From contig CAIIXF020000001.1 in the NCBI GenBank assembly GCA_903813345.2, positions 30,677,915-30,741,914 on the forward strand: a stretch of DNA of 64,000 nt, read 5' to 3'. Every line of letters starts with the position of its first letter. Positions within the stretch are counted from its first letter, which is position 1. The stretch is from Owenia fusiformis. Its lineage: Eukaryota; Annelida; Polychaeta; Sabellida; Oweniidae. The translations under genes were made by a program, and so were the position numbers. Of the stretch, positions 35,155 to 47,699 are shown piece by piece. The notes under the pieces were generated by a model. The model did not search any database, was not told where the DNA came from, and was given only the letters and a program-made list of their open reading frames with translations.

Positions 35155-38100
35155 TCAAGATTTTTTATCCTCATTTGACTTTTCTGTTTTTGCGTCTGTT
35201 TCTTTTGAGTCTGTTTGTTCTTCTGATTCCCTACCATCCATGAACAATAAAGGGAACATGCCAAGTATACAGCCTATTGTAATACCTACTGATCTCCCCT
35301 GAAAAAATCAAACATATGTTTTGAGAAAACTCCACCATATATAGTAACTTACGATATGATAAAACATTGGAAATTTGAATTTTAAGAAAATTCCTTCTCA
35401 GATAAGATCCTATTTCCATAAGAGATTAGACTATATTTAAAAATTGGATTTTTTAAATAAAACAATGTGACCATTCTTTAGATTAATTTTGTGGGATATA
35501 ATCAATATTCTAATTTGTGTACATGTATACAGAAATTCCAGAAAAATCATAGAACATATTTTTTAAAGAGAATCTGCATGAAGCATGCTGAGAACAATTC
35601 AAATGTTAAAGGTTATTTTAATACATATGTTCAATAAAGTGTTAGTTTGAAAATAACATAGGTTGGCAGAAGAATTCTAAAGCAACTTACCGCTCCTGCA
35701 GACCACCTAGTGGATGGGGTGTCTAGTTGCTGGGGTGTCAGATCAGGAGGTTTGATCCCGACTTTACTACATAATTCTTCTACCCAACCAGCTAATCTGA
35801 AAGATGGTAAACACATTATAACTGTTTTCTTTCAGAGATGATATATTCTTGCCTATCATCCCACAAAATATCAATTTTCAACCAAAGTTATTGATCAGTT
35901 GATAAATCCATTAGATGACAATCAACCGAAGCGACTTCCACATACCATGCAGTATTATAGCATTACTCCTTAATTAAAATTCCAGGAGGAAATTTTGACA
36001 AATGATTACTGAACATTTAGCAACAATATGCATGGATATTAGCATCATCTCAGCTTTAATATCTCTATTATAGCCATTACACATATGATACTTTGGCAGT
36101 GTTGACTTACCCTACACCAAATACGTCAGAAACCAAGTTCCCTAAAGCAGCAGCTAAAAAACAGGAAAATGACAGAGTCTCAATAGACCATTCATTAAAC
36201 AAAATACAGAATGCATGTATACAATGATCTAAAACATTTCACATTACCCCATACCTAACATGTCTCATTAGAACAAACTTCTTTGTCTAATGGATAGACA
36301 TCCAAGTTAGATACAGGGATTTCATTAGTAGAAGGCAACAGGTGATTTTCCCTGGTTGTCTTTACCAGAATAATTTAATTCAATATTTTGTGACTGTTTT
36401 TTTTTTTTGTTAAAATAATTATACATGTAATTTCTGATTTTTTATGAGGAGTGTTCAATCAGTTCATTTAAATTTTTCTTTAATAACCAATGTGTTTTTG
36501 TTAAAAAACACATTGGTAAGACTGAAATTGTTATAAAGACTGAAATTGTTATGAGCTTATCAAGACAGAAATGTTTTCCTAAATATTCAAATACATTCAT
36601 TTATAAAATCTAAATCCATTTCTACCTGCACCTGATGCACAAGAGCCATCTATTCTTTTAACGATTTTTTTATTACCTGCCATAGTTGAGATTCCAAGTA
36701 AGGCACCAAATGTTGTATCTATGTATTCACCCTGAAATCAAATGCAAGTTCAAATTAAAGTCTATTATTTTTACCATGCATAAAGTGTCTTGATAGAACT
36801 GATTTTCCATACTTGTTCAAGAAAGTAGTGCATAAATTTTAGCGTGAACATCAGAATATGTGCTGTAATATAATTTGAGAAGACTAAGCCACATGGGAAT
36901 ATCAACACATGAAAGTGAAAATACTGATCAAATCTACCAACTACAATTACAAGTAAAGAAAACAAGGTAGGAAGCTATGAGTGGATGATGCTAAACAATG
37001 TCACAAATTAAGATGTCATAGCTATTTAAAATGACATAGCTAGAAATCTGCATCAATGGAATAATTTATAACCATAATCAATGATATACATATAGCATTT
37101 CACTTGATTCCAGTTTTGTTCAGTAGGATAGATCTTAGGGCTCAGTACAAGAGTGAATGCATAATATCTGCTCCTATCAGCCATATACATACGGTATACT
37201 TACAGCAAGGATCATGATTATGTTGTCTAGCAGGCCAAAACCAATAAATGGCACCCCGCTGAAGATGAACACTGGAAAAAGAAAACAAGTCATGATTCTT
37301 TCCAATCATTCTAATACTCATAGGATCTTTCTGTTTCACCAGGGCTGAGAAGAAATGAGATGTCATGGTTTATCATGATGATTTCCAATTGATAAGTGCC
37401 TACCCTACGCACAGAGTCTAGTAATAAGTGTAAGGCCAACCCATCCTTTAATTCCCAATTGAAATCTATCAATTCAAGTTCCACAATTAAAATCTAGCAA
37501 CTGAATTGCACTACTTTCAGGCTCAATATTTTAACCTGGAATAGCAAATCCCTCTGATCAAAACACAACAATCACTATTCCACAGCTGGATGACTCTAAC
37601 TGCAGTTAGCTTCATTCAAGATGGTTGCCGAAATTCTTTCGTTTTTGACAAACCTCTGATTTAAGCTAAACTAAATTGAATCTTGATTCCAAAAGTTTCG
37701 CCATGCAAATTAATAAAACCACGATTGTATTTAACCACAAATTAATGCCAAAACACCCGCAATATTAGGGAATTTTAAAGAAAATGGCTTCTTTTAGAAT
37801 GACTCTAACTGAAGTTGATGATCTACCTCATCATTACATCATCATCAACTTCAGTTTGAGTCATTCTAAAAGAAGCCATTTTCTTTAAAATTCTCCAATA
37901 TCGCATTTATTTGTGGTTATTTATTATCGTAGCATGGCGAAACATTTGGAATCCAGATTCAACTTAGTTTAGCTAAAATCGGAGGTTTATCGAAAATGAA
38001 AGAATTTCGGCAACCATCTTGAATGAAGCTAACTGCAGTTAGAGTCATCCAGTTGTGGAACAGTGACAATATTCATTCTCTTCTAGGCATACCTTATTCC

Positions 38101-41100
38101 ATTCCAAATGTCTAAACTGAATCATTCTGATTTTTTTCTCCATGATACCTCTAATTTTTGTACATGTGGTGGTTCAAGTAGAATATGTGCACATAATTCA
38201 AAATTGAAATATATTCCAAAATAATTTCATTTGTGAAAATATAGAACTACTAATTGTTATATTAATTTTGAAAATAAAAAATTAGTATAAAAATAAGTTG
38301 ACAGCTCTCAGATTCTGATATGATGTTTTAAAAGTAAAATACAAAAATGATAACCTTGTTTGCCTGCTATAAAAGTCAAGGCATTTAAATAAGTTAATCA
38401 AGTTTACATTGGGACATAGTATAACATTTAAGGTAAATGGTACACCATGCAGTAGATGCATTTATATGTATTCGTTGAGAGGCATGAACTATATTTCATT
38501 AACATATCAAGCTACTCTATTTTTGTGAATTGGTATGTGAATTAGAAGTGCTCTGATATAGGATATAAATATGATGATAAACTTATTTGAACTTCATTGA
38601 TATATTTTTAAATTCTGTGAACAACTTCTACATGAACCCCATAAAAACCGCTGAGTTATTCGACACACATCTCTGTAGACACAATTCTTAATGCTATCAG
38701 TAGCGTTCAATATCCGAAATCCAATTTTCAAATCTCTTTAATAACATTAGGCTGGTATAAGTATACTTAATGAATGTGTCTTACATCATAGTTAGTAACA
38801 TCATGCCACTGACAATCAAATTAGATATTGCACTTTTAGATATATCCAAATTTAATAGGGTACATTACTTACCATGTCTTAGCTGGCCTACTGTTGGTGC
38901 TATGGTTTCAACTTTTGATTCTGGAAAAACAAAATCAAAAAATGTTAACATCCAGTTCATATTTTTTCATGTTTTACTCAAATCGAACATGAAACAATTT
39001 TTAATAACCAATTTAAAATCACTACATACAAAACTCAGCAAACATAATGAAGTAGGGTGAAGGGCTGGACGTGTTTTATCTTATCAATGTGAAATAGATT
39101 AGTAAAGTATCTATCATATAAGGATTTAGAATAAAAGTGTGAAATGTGTCTCAACTGAATGCCACTGGGACTAACAAAAAGAATTTGGATTGGGAATTAC
39201 TGTATTTATATACAATTATATCTTCAATGTATGTATGTATATGCAACAAAATCAAACAGTAAGCATTAAAGCATCAAGGCAATCAATCACAAAAGCAAAA
39301 TATATATACATGCTCTGCACACCTTGCACGTTGCAACAGAATTTGAAAGTTCAGTATCAGACACTTTGTTGTCAAAAACTTCCACTATTGGGAGATGTAA
39401 ACTAGAAAGATGTTCATAAATACAGGTTTTATTGAATCATTAGTTGAAAGCTTGGCCCACATTGATTTGAAGTATCTGAAAGGGTTAATCTGCCAAAATA
39501 CCTACTTTTCTAAATGTAAAGATCAAATTGGCCAAATGTGAAACCCAAGAGATTGACTTATTTTTGTTAATTAACTGTGTAGCCTTAATAAATACTCTTC
39601 ATGAAGTTTTCTTGTATGAGGGATAAAAACGGAAATTGCAGATCGTGTTGCAATAGCCTGAAAGAAATATGGTTGGAAACTATTTCCAATGTTGATAGAT
39701 GCAACTGATCATCTCTATTCAATAGACACACTATCAGAAAGATATAGGCTGCATTAACTGATATAATCTGATAGTACATTGAAAATTATTTTTTGTTACA
39801 GTGACGAAATGAACAAAACAGAGTTTGTCTTTTTCTTTAACCTAATATTACTGTTCAATAATTATATTCATAAGCACAGCTGTTTGTCTTTCCCCACCCA
39901 CATCAAGTAGTTCATGTCACTAATCATATAATTCAAGGCTATCAGGTTTCTAATATCAATGATTAGAAGCTGTGTCTTCATTGTCATATAATTACCTTCA
40001 GTAAATGAGCTCTATTGTTTCAATTTATCACTGTTGAAGCAACGAACTAAGGTAGTCATTACAAGTTATTTCGCATCATGAGCTATTTGCTTGATACTAT
40101 ATTACGAGGCAAAAACAATTTACGAAACTACAGAAGCAAGAATGTATTATGTGAGTTTTTATTCACGCCGATTAGAACACAGTTTATAAAATAATGCAAT
40201 CTCAAATCAATTTTTAAGATAAATGGTAATATTAGAAACAGTGCAATCATGAACTTCGTCAATTTCATGATTTTGAGTTTTCAGTTGACACCATTACAAC
40301 ACTACAACAACATTATAGCACTTCTTTAAAGTATGATAAAAAGGTAGTAAGCATCATAGGAATCAAGAGAGAGTCCTTCATTGCATATCAGATTTTGCTC
40401 CTAATCTGTATGCTTTAAATAAGTAAGGAAGTGATGCCTGAAACTGAACAATCAGTCGTTGAAGGACATCCCTTGTCTTTCATCTTAGGCCAAAGCCACA
40501 GTGAGCCCAATTCTGCCACAGCAGCAACTGATTCAACTACTGACTTCATTATTAAAATTAAGCAGTGGGAATGGTTTCTCAGTCTCACAAACAAAGCATA
40601 AGCAGTGCAAGTATTGTAGTCTTAATTGTTAGATTTCTCAAGACATTAAACATACTATGCAGTTATCTCCCCAGCATTTAAGCAAGTGGGTGCAGCACCT
40701 ACCTGAGATTTTAAAAAATGGCTTCCACCCATCTGAGAATTCATTTGCACACACTTGAAAAAAATGAAAAATCATGACAAATTGGGATATTTCTACCAAT
40801 TTCTATCTGAATGAGAATTTTGCACCCATTTGCAAATGTATCCTGTGGAGAACACTGCTATATGTCCTGATACCCATGATTGATATTGGCAATCATAGGC
40901 GTAGCGCCCGGTACGCTGGGTACGCACAGGCGTACCAGATGATTGCAAATTCGCTCTAAATACAACCAAATTTCAAAATTTTCCTGGGAGAGAACCCCCA
41001 GACCCCCTAAACGCTCGTTTTTGCTTCGCTCAACTATTGTTCCCGCGGTGGCGTACTATTTAGAAGTATAGCACTACGCCCATGGCAATAGATAATTAAA

Positions 41101-44100
41101 CACTTGTCACTACGACACCAATGAAGGCAGAAAGTACAGTAATTGCAAAAGATGTAGATGAAAGTGTCAAAATGAATCTTAACTACTGGTAATTAAATTA
41201 GCCAACCAGACAAAAAGCAAGTATACTAATCATGGTCCATTGTATATTGGTGATAAAAAAGTTAATTAAGCCCTGAAGAATATGTCAACCAATATTTGAG
41301 TTATCGCCCAGACAGAGACTCAGTATTGTTCGATGAAAGAGAAAATGGTTTCATGATCTGATTGATCCATGAAAATCAAGTATATCCTATATCTTCATAT
41401 TGAGTAATCCAGAATCCATATGTCCTACTAGAGTATATTATACTCCAACCAGACTCCAACATTTAAAAAAAAATTCCATACACCCAATGTCATTATCATT
41501 ATGTCATTAGTCAAGAAATCCTCATAAAATACAGAAAATATTCTACCCTCGAAAGACTTGTATGTATTTCAATTTACTTGTCTGGCACCTTGTGAAATAT
41601 GCTTTTTAGCATAGTATTTTCTTTATCAGCTTGAATACTACAATTTCAAGGTAAGATATAAAACTTAAACAGAAAGTAGAAGTTTGGATATAAAAAACAC
41701 AGTACTTTGATAAATCAGATGCAGAAAAGACGAAAGAGCTTTTGTGACCCTAGACACGTAAACAGATGTAAACCTACAAATTATGGCATTGATAAGACAG
41801 CTATTCCTTTTTCTAAATGCCAATATGCAAATCTCTCAAATATGCATTGCCAATAACACTTCCTAGGAATATTGGATGGTCCTGAGACATACAGATACAT
41901 ATGTATAAAATATTATACATGTATATAGGGACTTAGCAATATATATTCCATAACCAATGATAGCCATGCATTAAACTACATATGGGGTGTGACTAGTGCA
42001 AGCCCGTAGCCAGATTTCACTGGTATATACCCTAATATGGATCATTACCAAGGTTTTTTGATTATTTTAGTAAATTCTGAAAGAAAGTGTGATTGATTAA
42101 TCTCAACCTTACTATCACCTGGCTACGGGCCCAGTTGCATATATAAAAACAAAGTCCTGCTTATCACTTTGACATGGATGCTGAAGATCATATGTTGCTA
42201 TACCTGCTGGTTCAATATGTTCAATGGGGTGAATTGCTGGGTGAACCATTGGATGGTGACGGTAATCTATAGAAACAAATATGTGTTAGTAAGCTTAAAT
42301 AAAAATCAACAGTTCAATTTATGATTAATAACTACAGTATACTAGCAGTCAAACCACACAGACAAAGGGAACTTGCATATTAGCATTTAGCATCGCATAC
42401 TTTATTTCAGAATCATACGAGCGTATTCACCAAGTGTAATAAGACAATTTCAGATGAGTACACTGGACTACATTTTAAGTTTTTTAAGATTCAGGGTTCT
42501 CACTAGGCTCCAGAGATTCTTCGGAGTCTAATGTCTTTAGACCTTCTTGCTCCAGATATAAGAGTCTAATCGTTTCTCCAGAGTCTAAACTTTTTCCTTG
42601 AGTCTAATTTACATTTTTGTCACATTATTTGTGGTAAAACTCTTGGGAAAATACATAAAACTGGATACAAAAAAGGAATAGGAAGTCAGAAACCTTTTAG
42701 AAATGTATATTGTGATTAAAATAGGAATATAATTATTAATATTATTAAGTAGAATTTGGAAAAATATACTAATATGATATTTCTGATCTCATATGAGGGA
42801 GGAGTAGTGGCGATACCGCGAAAAATCAAGGGTCTAAAAATTTCCAGGTAAGAACCCTGAACTTGTTGCTAAATTGCTCCTCTTTGATTGGGGTATCACA
42901 TGAATTTGAAGGCACCCTCCTAAAAATAAGAAAGGTTCAGAACAATAAAGTAAATTACCACTTATGTTGCAAGCCTTGGCAATTAAACTGTATTGTAAAT
43001 GTCTGAGCGGAATAAACAGAAATAAAAAAAAACTAAAAAACAGTCAAGTGCTACATGTATGCTGATGGGTAAAGCATGGCTTATACCAAATGGTATTTTC
43101 TGATCCTTTACTATGTATATGTATTTCTAAAGGAAATCTTTTTTGGGTGGGGGGGGCAGTGACAATTAGAGGTGTCACGGATACCCGATTTTGTTCCGAT
43201 CCGCGAAATTATGCCCTCGGAACGGAACAAAAATTAAGAATTTCGGTTCGGTTCCGGAACAAGAACATTTTTCTTTCAATATTTTGTATCAAAAGAGGTT
43301 CATTCTTTTTACTCCTTCTCTTTGAAGAGTTTTGAAGAGCTTTTCGCTACCAAATAGACCTAGATGATCAGATTATTTTAATCTAATACACGCAGTCACT
43401 CTGTTCCGAACCATACCGAAATTGTTCCGTTCAGAAGCAAAATGTTCCGAACCGTTCCAATTTTTTTGTTCCGTGACATCCGTGACAATGCAAGGTATGT
43501 TTCAATTTAGTCTGGGAAATAACATCAGCATAAGCAATCTTCTGACAATCCTTATTATTCATTTTATCTGTGATTCCCTGTAACCTAAAATATGTGTACA
43601 GCATATTCAATTAGAAAATATACAGCAGAAGTTTACTGTAGAAAAAGTAGGAACTCCCAGGAGTAGCAAATCCAAGAAGCTAGGATGTTGGATGAATTGA
43701 TGATGTCATGAGTTAAAGGTAAGTAAAGGAGCTCGTCTATATCTATACTAGAACTCAGTTCATTGGGATGATGATGCATGAAACTAACTCCTCATATAGA
43801 AAAACATAACAGTAAAAAATCGATTGGACAATTCTTCTTGTAGGAAACTTTGCACATAACCTTTCTCTTGCAAACAAAAAGCAATTAATAAAACAAATGA
43901 GCATTAAATTAGTTAATAACTTCAGATGTTTTAATGATCTAAACAGAACAATCTAATCAAGAAGTCAACTCCACTCAATCTAGATACCCAAACCTGATAA
44001 AACCAAATAGATCTAATCTCAGGCAATCACTAAACAATCAATGTACTTACTTCTTTAAGAAAACTGGTATAAGCTGTGAAAATATTAGAGGAATATTTCT

Positions 44101-47100
44101 GCAAGGTCAACATTATGAATATGGTAAAGGGTTTTATTCATGGAATCACTAACTGCAATCAAATGTTGTTCTATGCTACCCATCCAATGGCCGCAGATTC
44201 ATTAAATTTTAGTCAGCCTTTCTATTAAGGAGCAAATCCCACAAAGCAATGCAAACTAGGAGCATATTATTATGCCTTTAACAGTTATGAGGTTTGTAAG
44301 TGGGGTAAAAAGCAGAGAACTTAAGCTGGTGGCCTAACATAAAACATACCCCCTTTCTTCAGCATGCTGTCTATACTTTGTGACCAAGTTTCTAAATGAA
44401 AGTAAAATCATTTATAAGCAAGCATTTGTGATAATAACTGCTGGGGTGTCATTATGATTCAAGCGTGTACACTGATGAAATAAAATAAGAGGATGTATGC
44501 ATTGAAGAAAGAGATAGACTGGTCATGGCAAGTTATGAATTCTCATAGATACATAAGGCAGAGGGAAAGAGCGATGGGGTTTGAAGCTTCTAAAGGCTCA
44601 GATCAAGCAATAGTTCTACTCCCTTGGGATTCACTTGAGGATATCAACTGAAGATATACACATGCACAGTTGATGGCTCCAATTTTTATGCCCTTGGAAG
44701 AACAAAATGACTAAAGGTTAAAATCTGTTGCTGTAAAAAATATTTGTTTTGAAAAATAAAGTAGAGATCATTTGATACTCTTCACAACCACATAAAAGAG
44801 CATGGGTATAATACATGGCATGTGACAAGTACCCAGTATGTTTATTATACACATTCAAAGGTTTGTGTGAGATCCCCATGTGAAAAGGGGTGGTGGGAAT
44901 TCACTTGAGGATATCAACTGAGGATATATAAGGGTTATGTACTGGGAGGTTTTGGATAGAGGGTTTATCCCAAGGGAAATATGTGTATCTCACGAGGGAC
45001 CGCACTGTATCCAAAACGACCGTACATAACTGGTGTATCTCATACTTGAGTGGGTTTGGGGTAGATATAACCTTTACCACCTTTTTCAAATGACAAGATA
45101 GGTCTATACTAAGCACAATTTATATTTAACATTTTCATAATATTCCTTCAGTTCAATACAATAGAATAGAATTTAAACTTCTGAAATTTAAATTTTTAAA
45201 ATTTTTAAACTTTTTTAAACTTTTGAAAAAATTCCCGGGAGCAGGATGGATATATTATTTCTGCCCGCATTTGGCCTAGAGCGGGACATGTACAATATAT
45301 CCTGCCCGCTCCTCAGATATGATATATATTCCCGGGTGATATCTACCCCAAACCCACTCAAGTATGAAATACACCTGCATAGTTGATGGCTCTAGTTTTT
45401 GTGCCCTTGAATGAACAAAGTTAAAATCTATTGCTGTAAAAGAATATTCCTATTACATAAAAACATGTAGTTGGAATTCTGATAATGGCATTTCAAGAGT
45501 CCCTACTCATATTACGATATACTAGGTCAAAATGCCACTAACTGGGACAAAATATGTCAAAGTCCCCGCATGGGAGTCACAAGCAAATCATTGAATGGAG
45601 CATTTACATATCTGCAAAAGGCTAATAAGCCCATTAAAAGCAGATATATAATTTAGACCAAATAAAACTACAACTGACTGTCACCTCCATGGTTTACTCT
45701 ATAAACCATCAATTTACACAACAAGTACTCCTTGTTAAGCATTAAAAAAGGCAAGTAGTTGACTTCGAAATATAAGAGTTACCTGATGAGTCACGTGGCT
45801 TCCAAATGTTATTAAACACCATCCAATGTAACTACATCAGCTTATTTTTGTCTACATAAGAAGATGAGTAGAGTAAATCCATAGAAATGACCATGACATA
45901 AGTTTTAGTAATTTTTCAATGTTTCCATTTTACATATCTCTGCACACATGGGGACATTAGCCCTATCACAAAATTCATCTGATATCGTTTGAGTCACAAA
46001 ATCTATTTTGTTGACATATCACTATAGCAGCATCACGTAAGGGAAGAGACAATGCCCAGATATTCGCTTTTCTTTAGCTAGCGTAAAATGAACGAACAAA
46101 CATTCCAGTTTCACATATGTTTGGTACTACAACGTATCAGAACTAACAAGGCAGTACATGCACCCTGGAATAGCCTGACAGCGGTAAAGTCAGATACAGT
46201 TGTCACAAATGGTGGACATAACCGTTGCTTCAATTCTTCAATCACTTGGTCCTCGTTTCACGGGACTTTATCGTCGCTAATTATGTGCATGTATTAAGTT
46301 CTTGTGATAATATATCATATGAAATCCCAATTTCGATCAAATTGGGTCGTGAATCGCCACAATATAACTTCTTTGATATCGTCAATGACAACGGAATCTG
46401 AATTTGGAATAATTTACAAAAACAATGGCAAGTTATGTTCGCCATTTGTGGAAACGGTATCTAACTTTACCGTTGTCAGGCTATTCCGGTGTGACATGTA
46501 AGTACATTTTGGGAATTTTTACAGTTCGTTTACATATCTTGTAGTTACATTGGACTGTGTTAACTACGTACTTGCCTTGCCTAGTCAACTGCTTGCCTTG
46601 TTAAGATTTAACAAGGAGTAGGACTTATACGCGCCATGAAAATCGCAAGTTATATTCAACTATCATAGTTCCAAAAGGAACTTTGTGTATGATTCTGGAC
46701 TCCTGCGTTCGGATGATGGCTTTAGACGGGTGTGATCAATAATCCATGGTTTATCCCGTTCCCGGACTATGGTCCTGTGAACATCTCAATCTTTTGCCTG
46801 TGCGATTACAACATGGGAGAATTTTTTACTGATCTTACACTTCAGATACCTACTTCAATAGATTCCTTGGTAATTTAGCATTCTTTTCGTGTAGTTGAAT
46901 CCACAATTGTCTGGGTTTATCGGCAGAACGAAGACATTTTCGTTTTTGATTGCAATATTTGCGTGTAACATTTAACTTTTTTCAACCGTCAAATTCCTCC
47001 ATATTGGTACTTCCGGGCTACATCCGGGACAGCCAAACGGGGGATTCCCCGTTAAAATCCAACCGCCATTTTGAAAAGTGATGGAATCTCTCTCGATGAA

Positions 47101-47699
47101 AAAGACAAAATGTTCTCGTTCTGCCGATATACCCAGACAATCGGCGGTTCCAATATATTAGAAGTTACATCTTGAGTTCTATAATGCATTGAGGTAGGTA
47201 TCTTAAGTGTAAGGGGCGTAGATAATTCTCTCAAGTTGTAATCGTACAGGCAAATGAATGCGATCAGTGCAGGACTATAGTCCGGGAACGGGATAATCCA
47301 TGGTAAAATGACATATCTGAAAAGTTTCAAACTTTTCAGAAGTTGTGAATATTTTCAAAGAAAAATAGAGACGTCTGGATGAAATTTGTATTACATTATA
47401 GTGGCATAAATTAATGTGTAAAATATCATACCATTTATTTTTGACCGTTCCATCTCCAATTTATGCAATTCGTTGTACAGAAGTGATCGTTGATTTGGAT
47501 CCAAAGCATAAACGAAACTTTTTACTCCTTTTTCAGTGTTCGGACTCTCAAGTCCATGGAACAACATTCTAGTTTGCACCTGTACACATGAAATATTTGG
47601 CAACATTCTGTTACAGTTTTGTAGTGTCATTGATTTCATAGTGTGCACTAAATTAGGTACAATTCGAGGAGCAAATAATCGAGGCATTTTCAGTGCCAT
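35155..47699 (-). CDS. TMEM65: Transmembrane protein 65, mitochondrial
   Basis: Nine minus-strand exons join in phase: 47432-47699, 44350-44391, 42204-42266, 38873-38920, 37204-37271, 36677-36731, 36111-36153, 35691-35796 and 35155-35298. The product is 278 residues, against 240 in human. The N-terminus (MALKMPRLFAPRIVPNLVHT) is basic and hydroxylated enough for a mitochondrial presequence. FVYALDPNQRSLLYNELHKLE matches the family's conserved pre-membrane segment. Membrane segments lie at about 142-163 (VPFIGFGLLDNIIMILA), 168-195 (FGALLGISTMAAAALGNLVSD) and 234-249 (VGITIGCILGMFPLLF), with LAGWVEELCSKVGI and PDLTPQQLD between. TMEM65 is an inner mitochondrial membrane protein linked to sodium/calcium exchange and, in heart, to intercalated discs. 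Exons 2 and 3 (42 and 63 nt, both multiples of three) add 35 residues absent from the human protein. The C-tail is Glu/Lys-rich. Confidence 0.95.
37572..38066. mobile_element. 495-bp near-complete palindrome (foldback element)
   Basis: The left half, from TCACTATTCCACAGCTGGATGACTC, and the right half, ending GAGTCATCCAGTTGTGGAACAGTGA, are inverted complements over roughly 230-250 bases each with scattered mismatches. The centre is near 37831, between GAAGTTGATGAT and ATCATCATCAACTTC. Paired words include AACTGCAGTTAGCTTCATTCAAGATGGTTGCCG and GAAAATGGCTTCTTTTAGAATGACTC on the left arm. No coding capacity. It lies in the TMEM65 intron between exons 4 and 5. Confidence 0.9.
40894..41083. mobile_element. 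190-bp MITE with CATAGGCGTAGCG ends
   Basis: The left end CATAGGCGTAGCG and the right end CACTACGCCCATG are inverted near-complements. GGCAAT lies immediately outside both ends (40888-40893 and 41084-41089), a candidate 6-bp target duplication. The interior is unusually CpG-rich for this window. Confidence 0.7.
42005..42132. mobile_element. Short MITE with GCCCGTAGCCAG ends
   Basis: The left end AGCCCGTAGCCAG and the right end CTGGCTACGGGC are inverted complements about 125 bases apart. No ORF. It lies just downstream of TMEM65 exon 3 in the TMEM65 transcript, 70 bases from the exon edge. Confidence 0.7.
42492..42862. mobile_element. MITE with CAGGGTTCT ends
   Basis: The left end TTCAGGGTTCTCAC and the right end GTAAGAACCCTGAA are inverted complements with one mismatch. 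The left portion repeats GAGTCTAA several times (near 42535, 42570, 42590 and 42600). No ORF. It is in TMEM65 intron 2. Confidence 0.65.
43167..43481. mobile_element. hAT-type MITE (TAGAGGTGTCACGGA family), copy A
   Basis: A 315-base element beginning TAGAGGTGTCACGGA and ending TTCCGTGACATCC is flanked by the 8-bp direct repeat GTGACAAT (43159-43166 and 43482-43489). It is closely related to 57018-57388, including the internal AAAGAGGTTCATT and CTAGATGATCAGATTATTTTAATC, but lacks a ~50-base internal segment and the last few terminal bases. The frames inside are not transposase. Confidence 0.85.
44899..45375. repeat. Older dispersed repeat with CCCGGGAGC core, undisrupted copy
   Basis: Matches 56895-57590 outside the hAT insert: TATATAAGGGTTATGTACT.GGAGGTTTTGGATA, CACAATTTATATTT, AATTCCCGGGAGC, TGGATATATTAT, CTGCCCGCATTTGGCCT.GAGCGGGACAT. 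At 45102-45117 it reads straight through (CTATACTAAGCACAATTT) where the other copy carries the hAT element. It is in TMEM65 intron 1. Confidence 0.75.
45726..46620. mobile_element. 895-bp foldback element
   Basis: Inverted complements occur at matching distances from a common centre: TACTCCTTGTTAA at 45726 with TTAACAAGGAGTA ending 46620; CCAATGTAACTACA near 45824 with TGTAGTTACATTGG near 46541; and GGAATAGCCTGACAGCGGTAAAGT near 46168 with ACTTTACCGTTGTCAGGCTATTCC near 46461. No transposase frame. It is in TMEM65 intron 1. Confidence 0.78.
46744..47303. mobile_element. 560-bp foldback element next to TMEM65 exon 1
   Basis: The left arm begins CCATGGTTTATCCCGTTCCCGGACTAT and the right arm ends ATAGTCCGGGAACGGGATAATCCATGG. 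Pairing continues through TTTGCCTGTGCGATTACAAC and TTACACTTCAGATACCTAC. An inner pair, TCTGGGTTTATCGGCAGAACGA and TCGTTCTGCCGATATACCCAGA, also folds; a similar phrase occurs at about 10062. It lies 129 bases from the exon 1 donor of TMEM65. Confidence 0.82.

Larger units (their letters stand above)
38921..42203 (-). other. TMEM65 intron 3
   Basis: A 3.3-kb intron with no exon seen. It carries the short inverted-repeat elements at 40894-41083 and 42005-42132; the rest is AT-rich and featureless to the eye. Confidence 0.55.

Noticed and set aside
47052-47330. 92-codon minus-strand frame next to TMEM65 exon 1
   Set aside because: Lies inside the 560-bp foldback element, and the related arm gives similar accidental frames.
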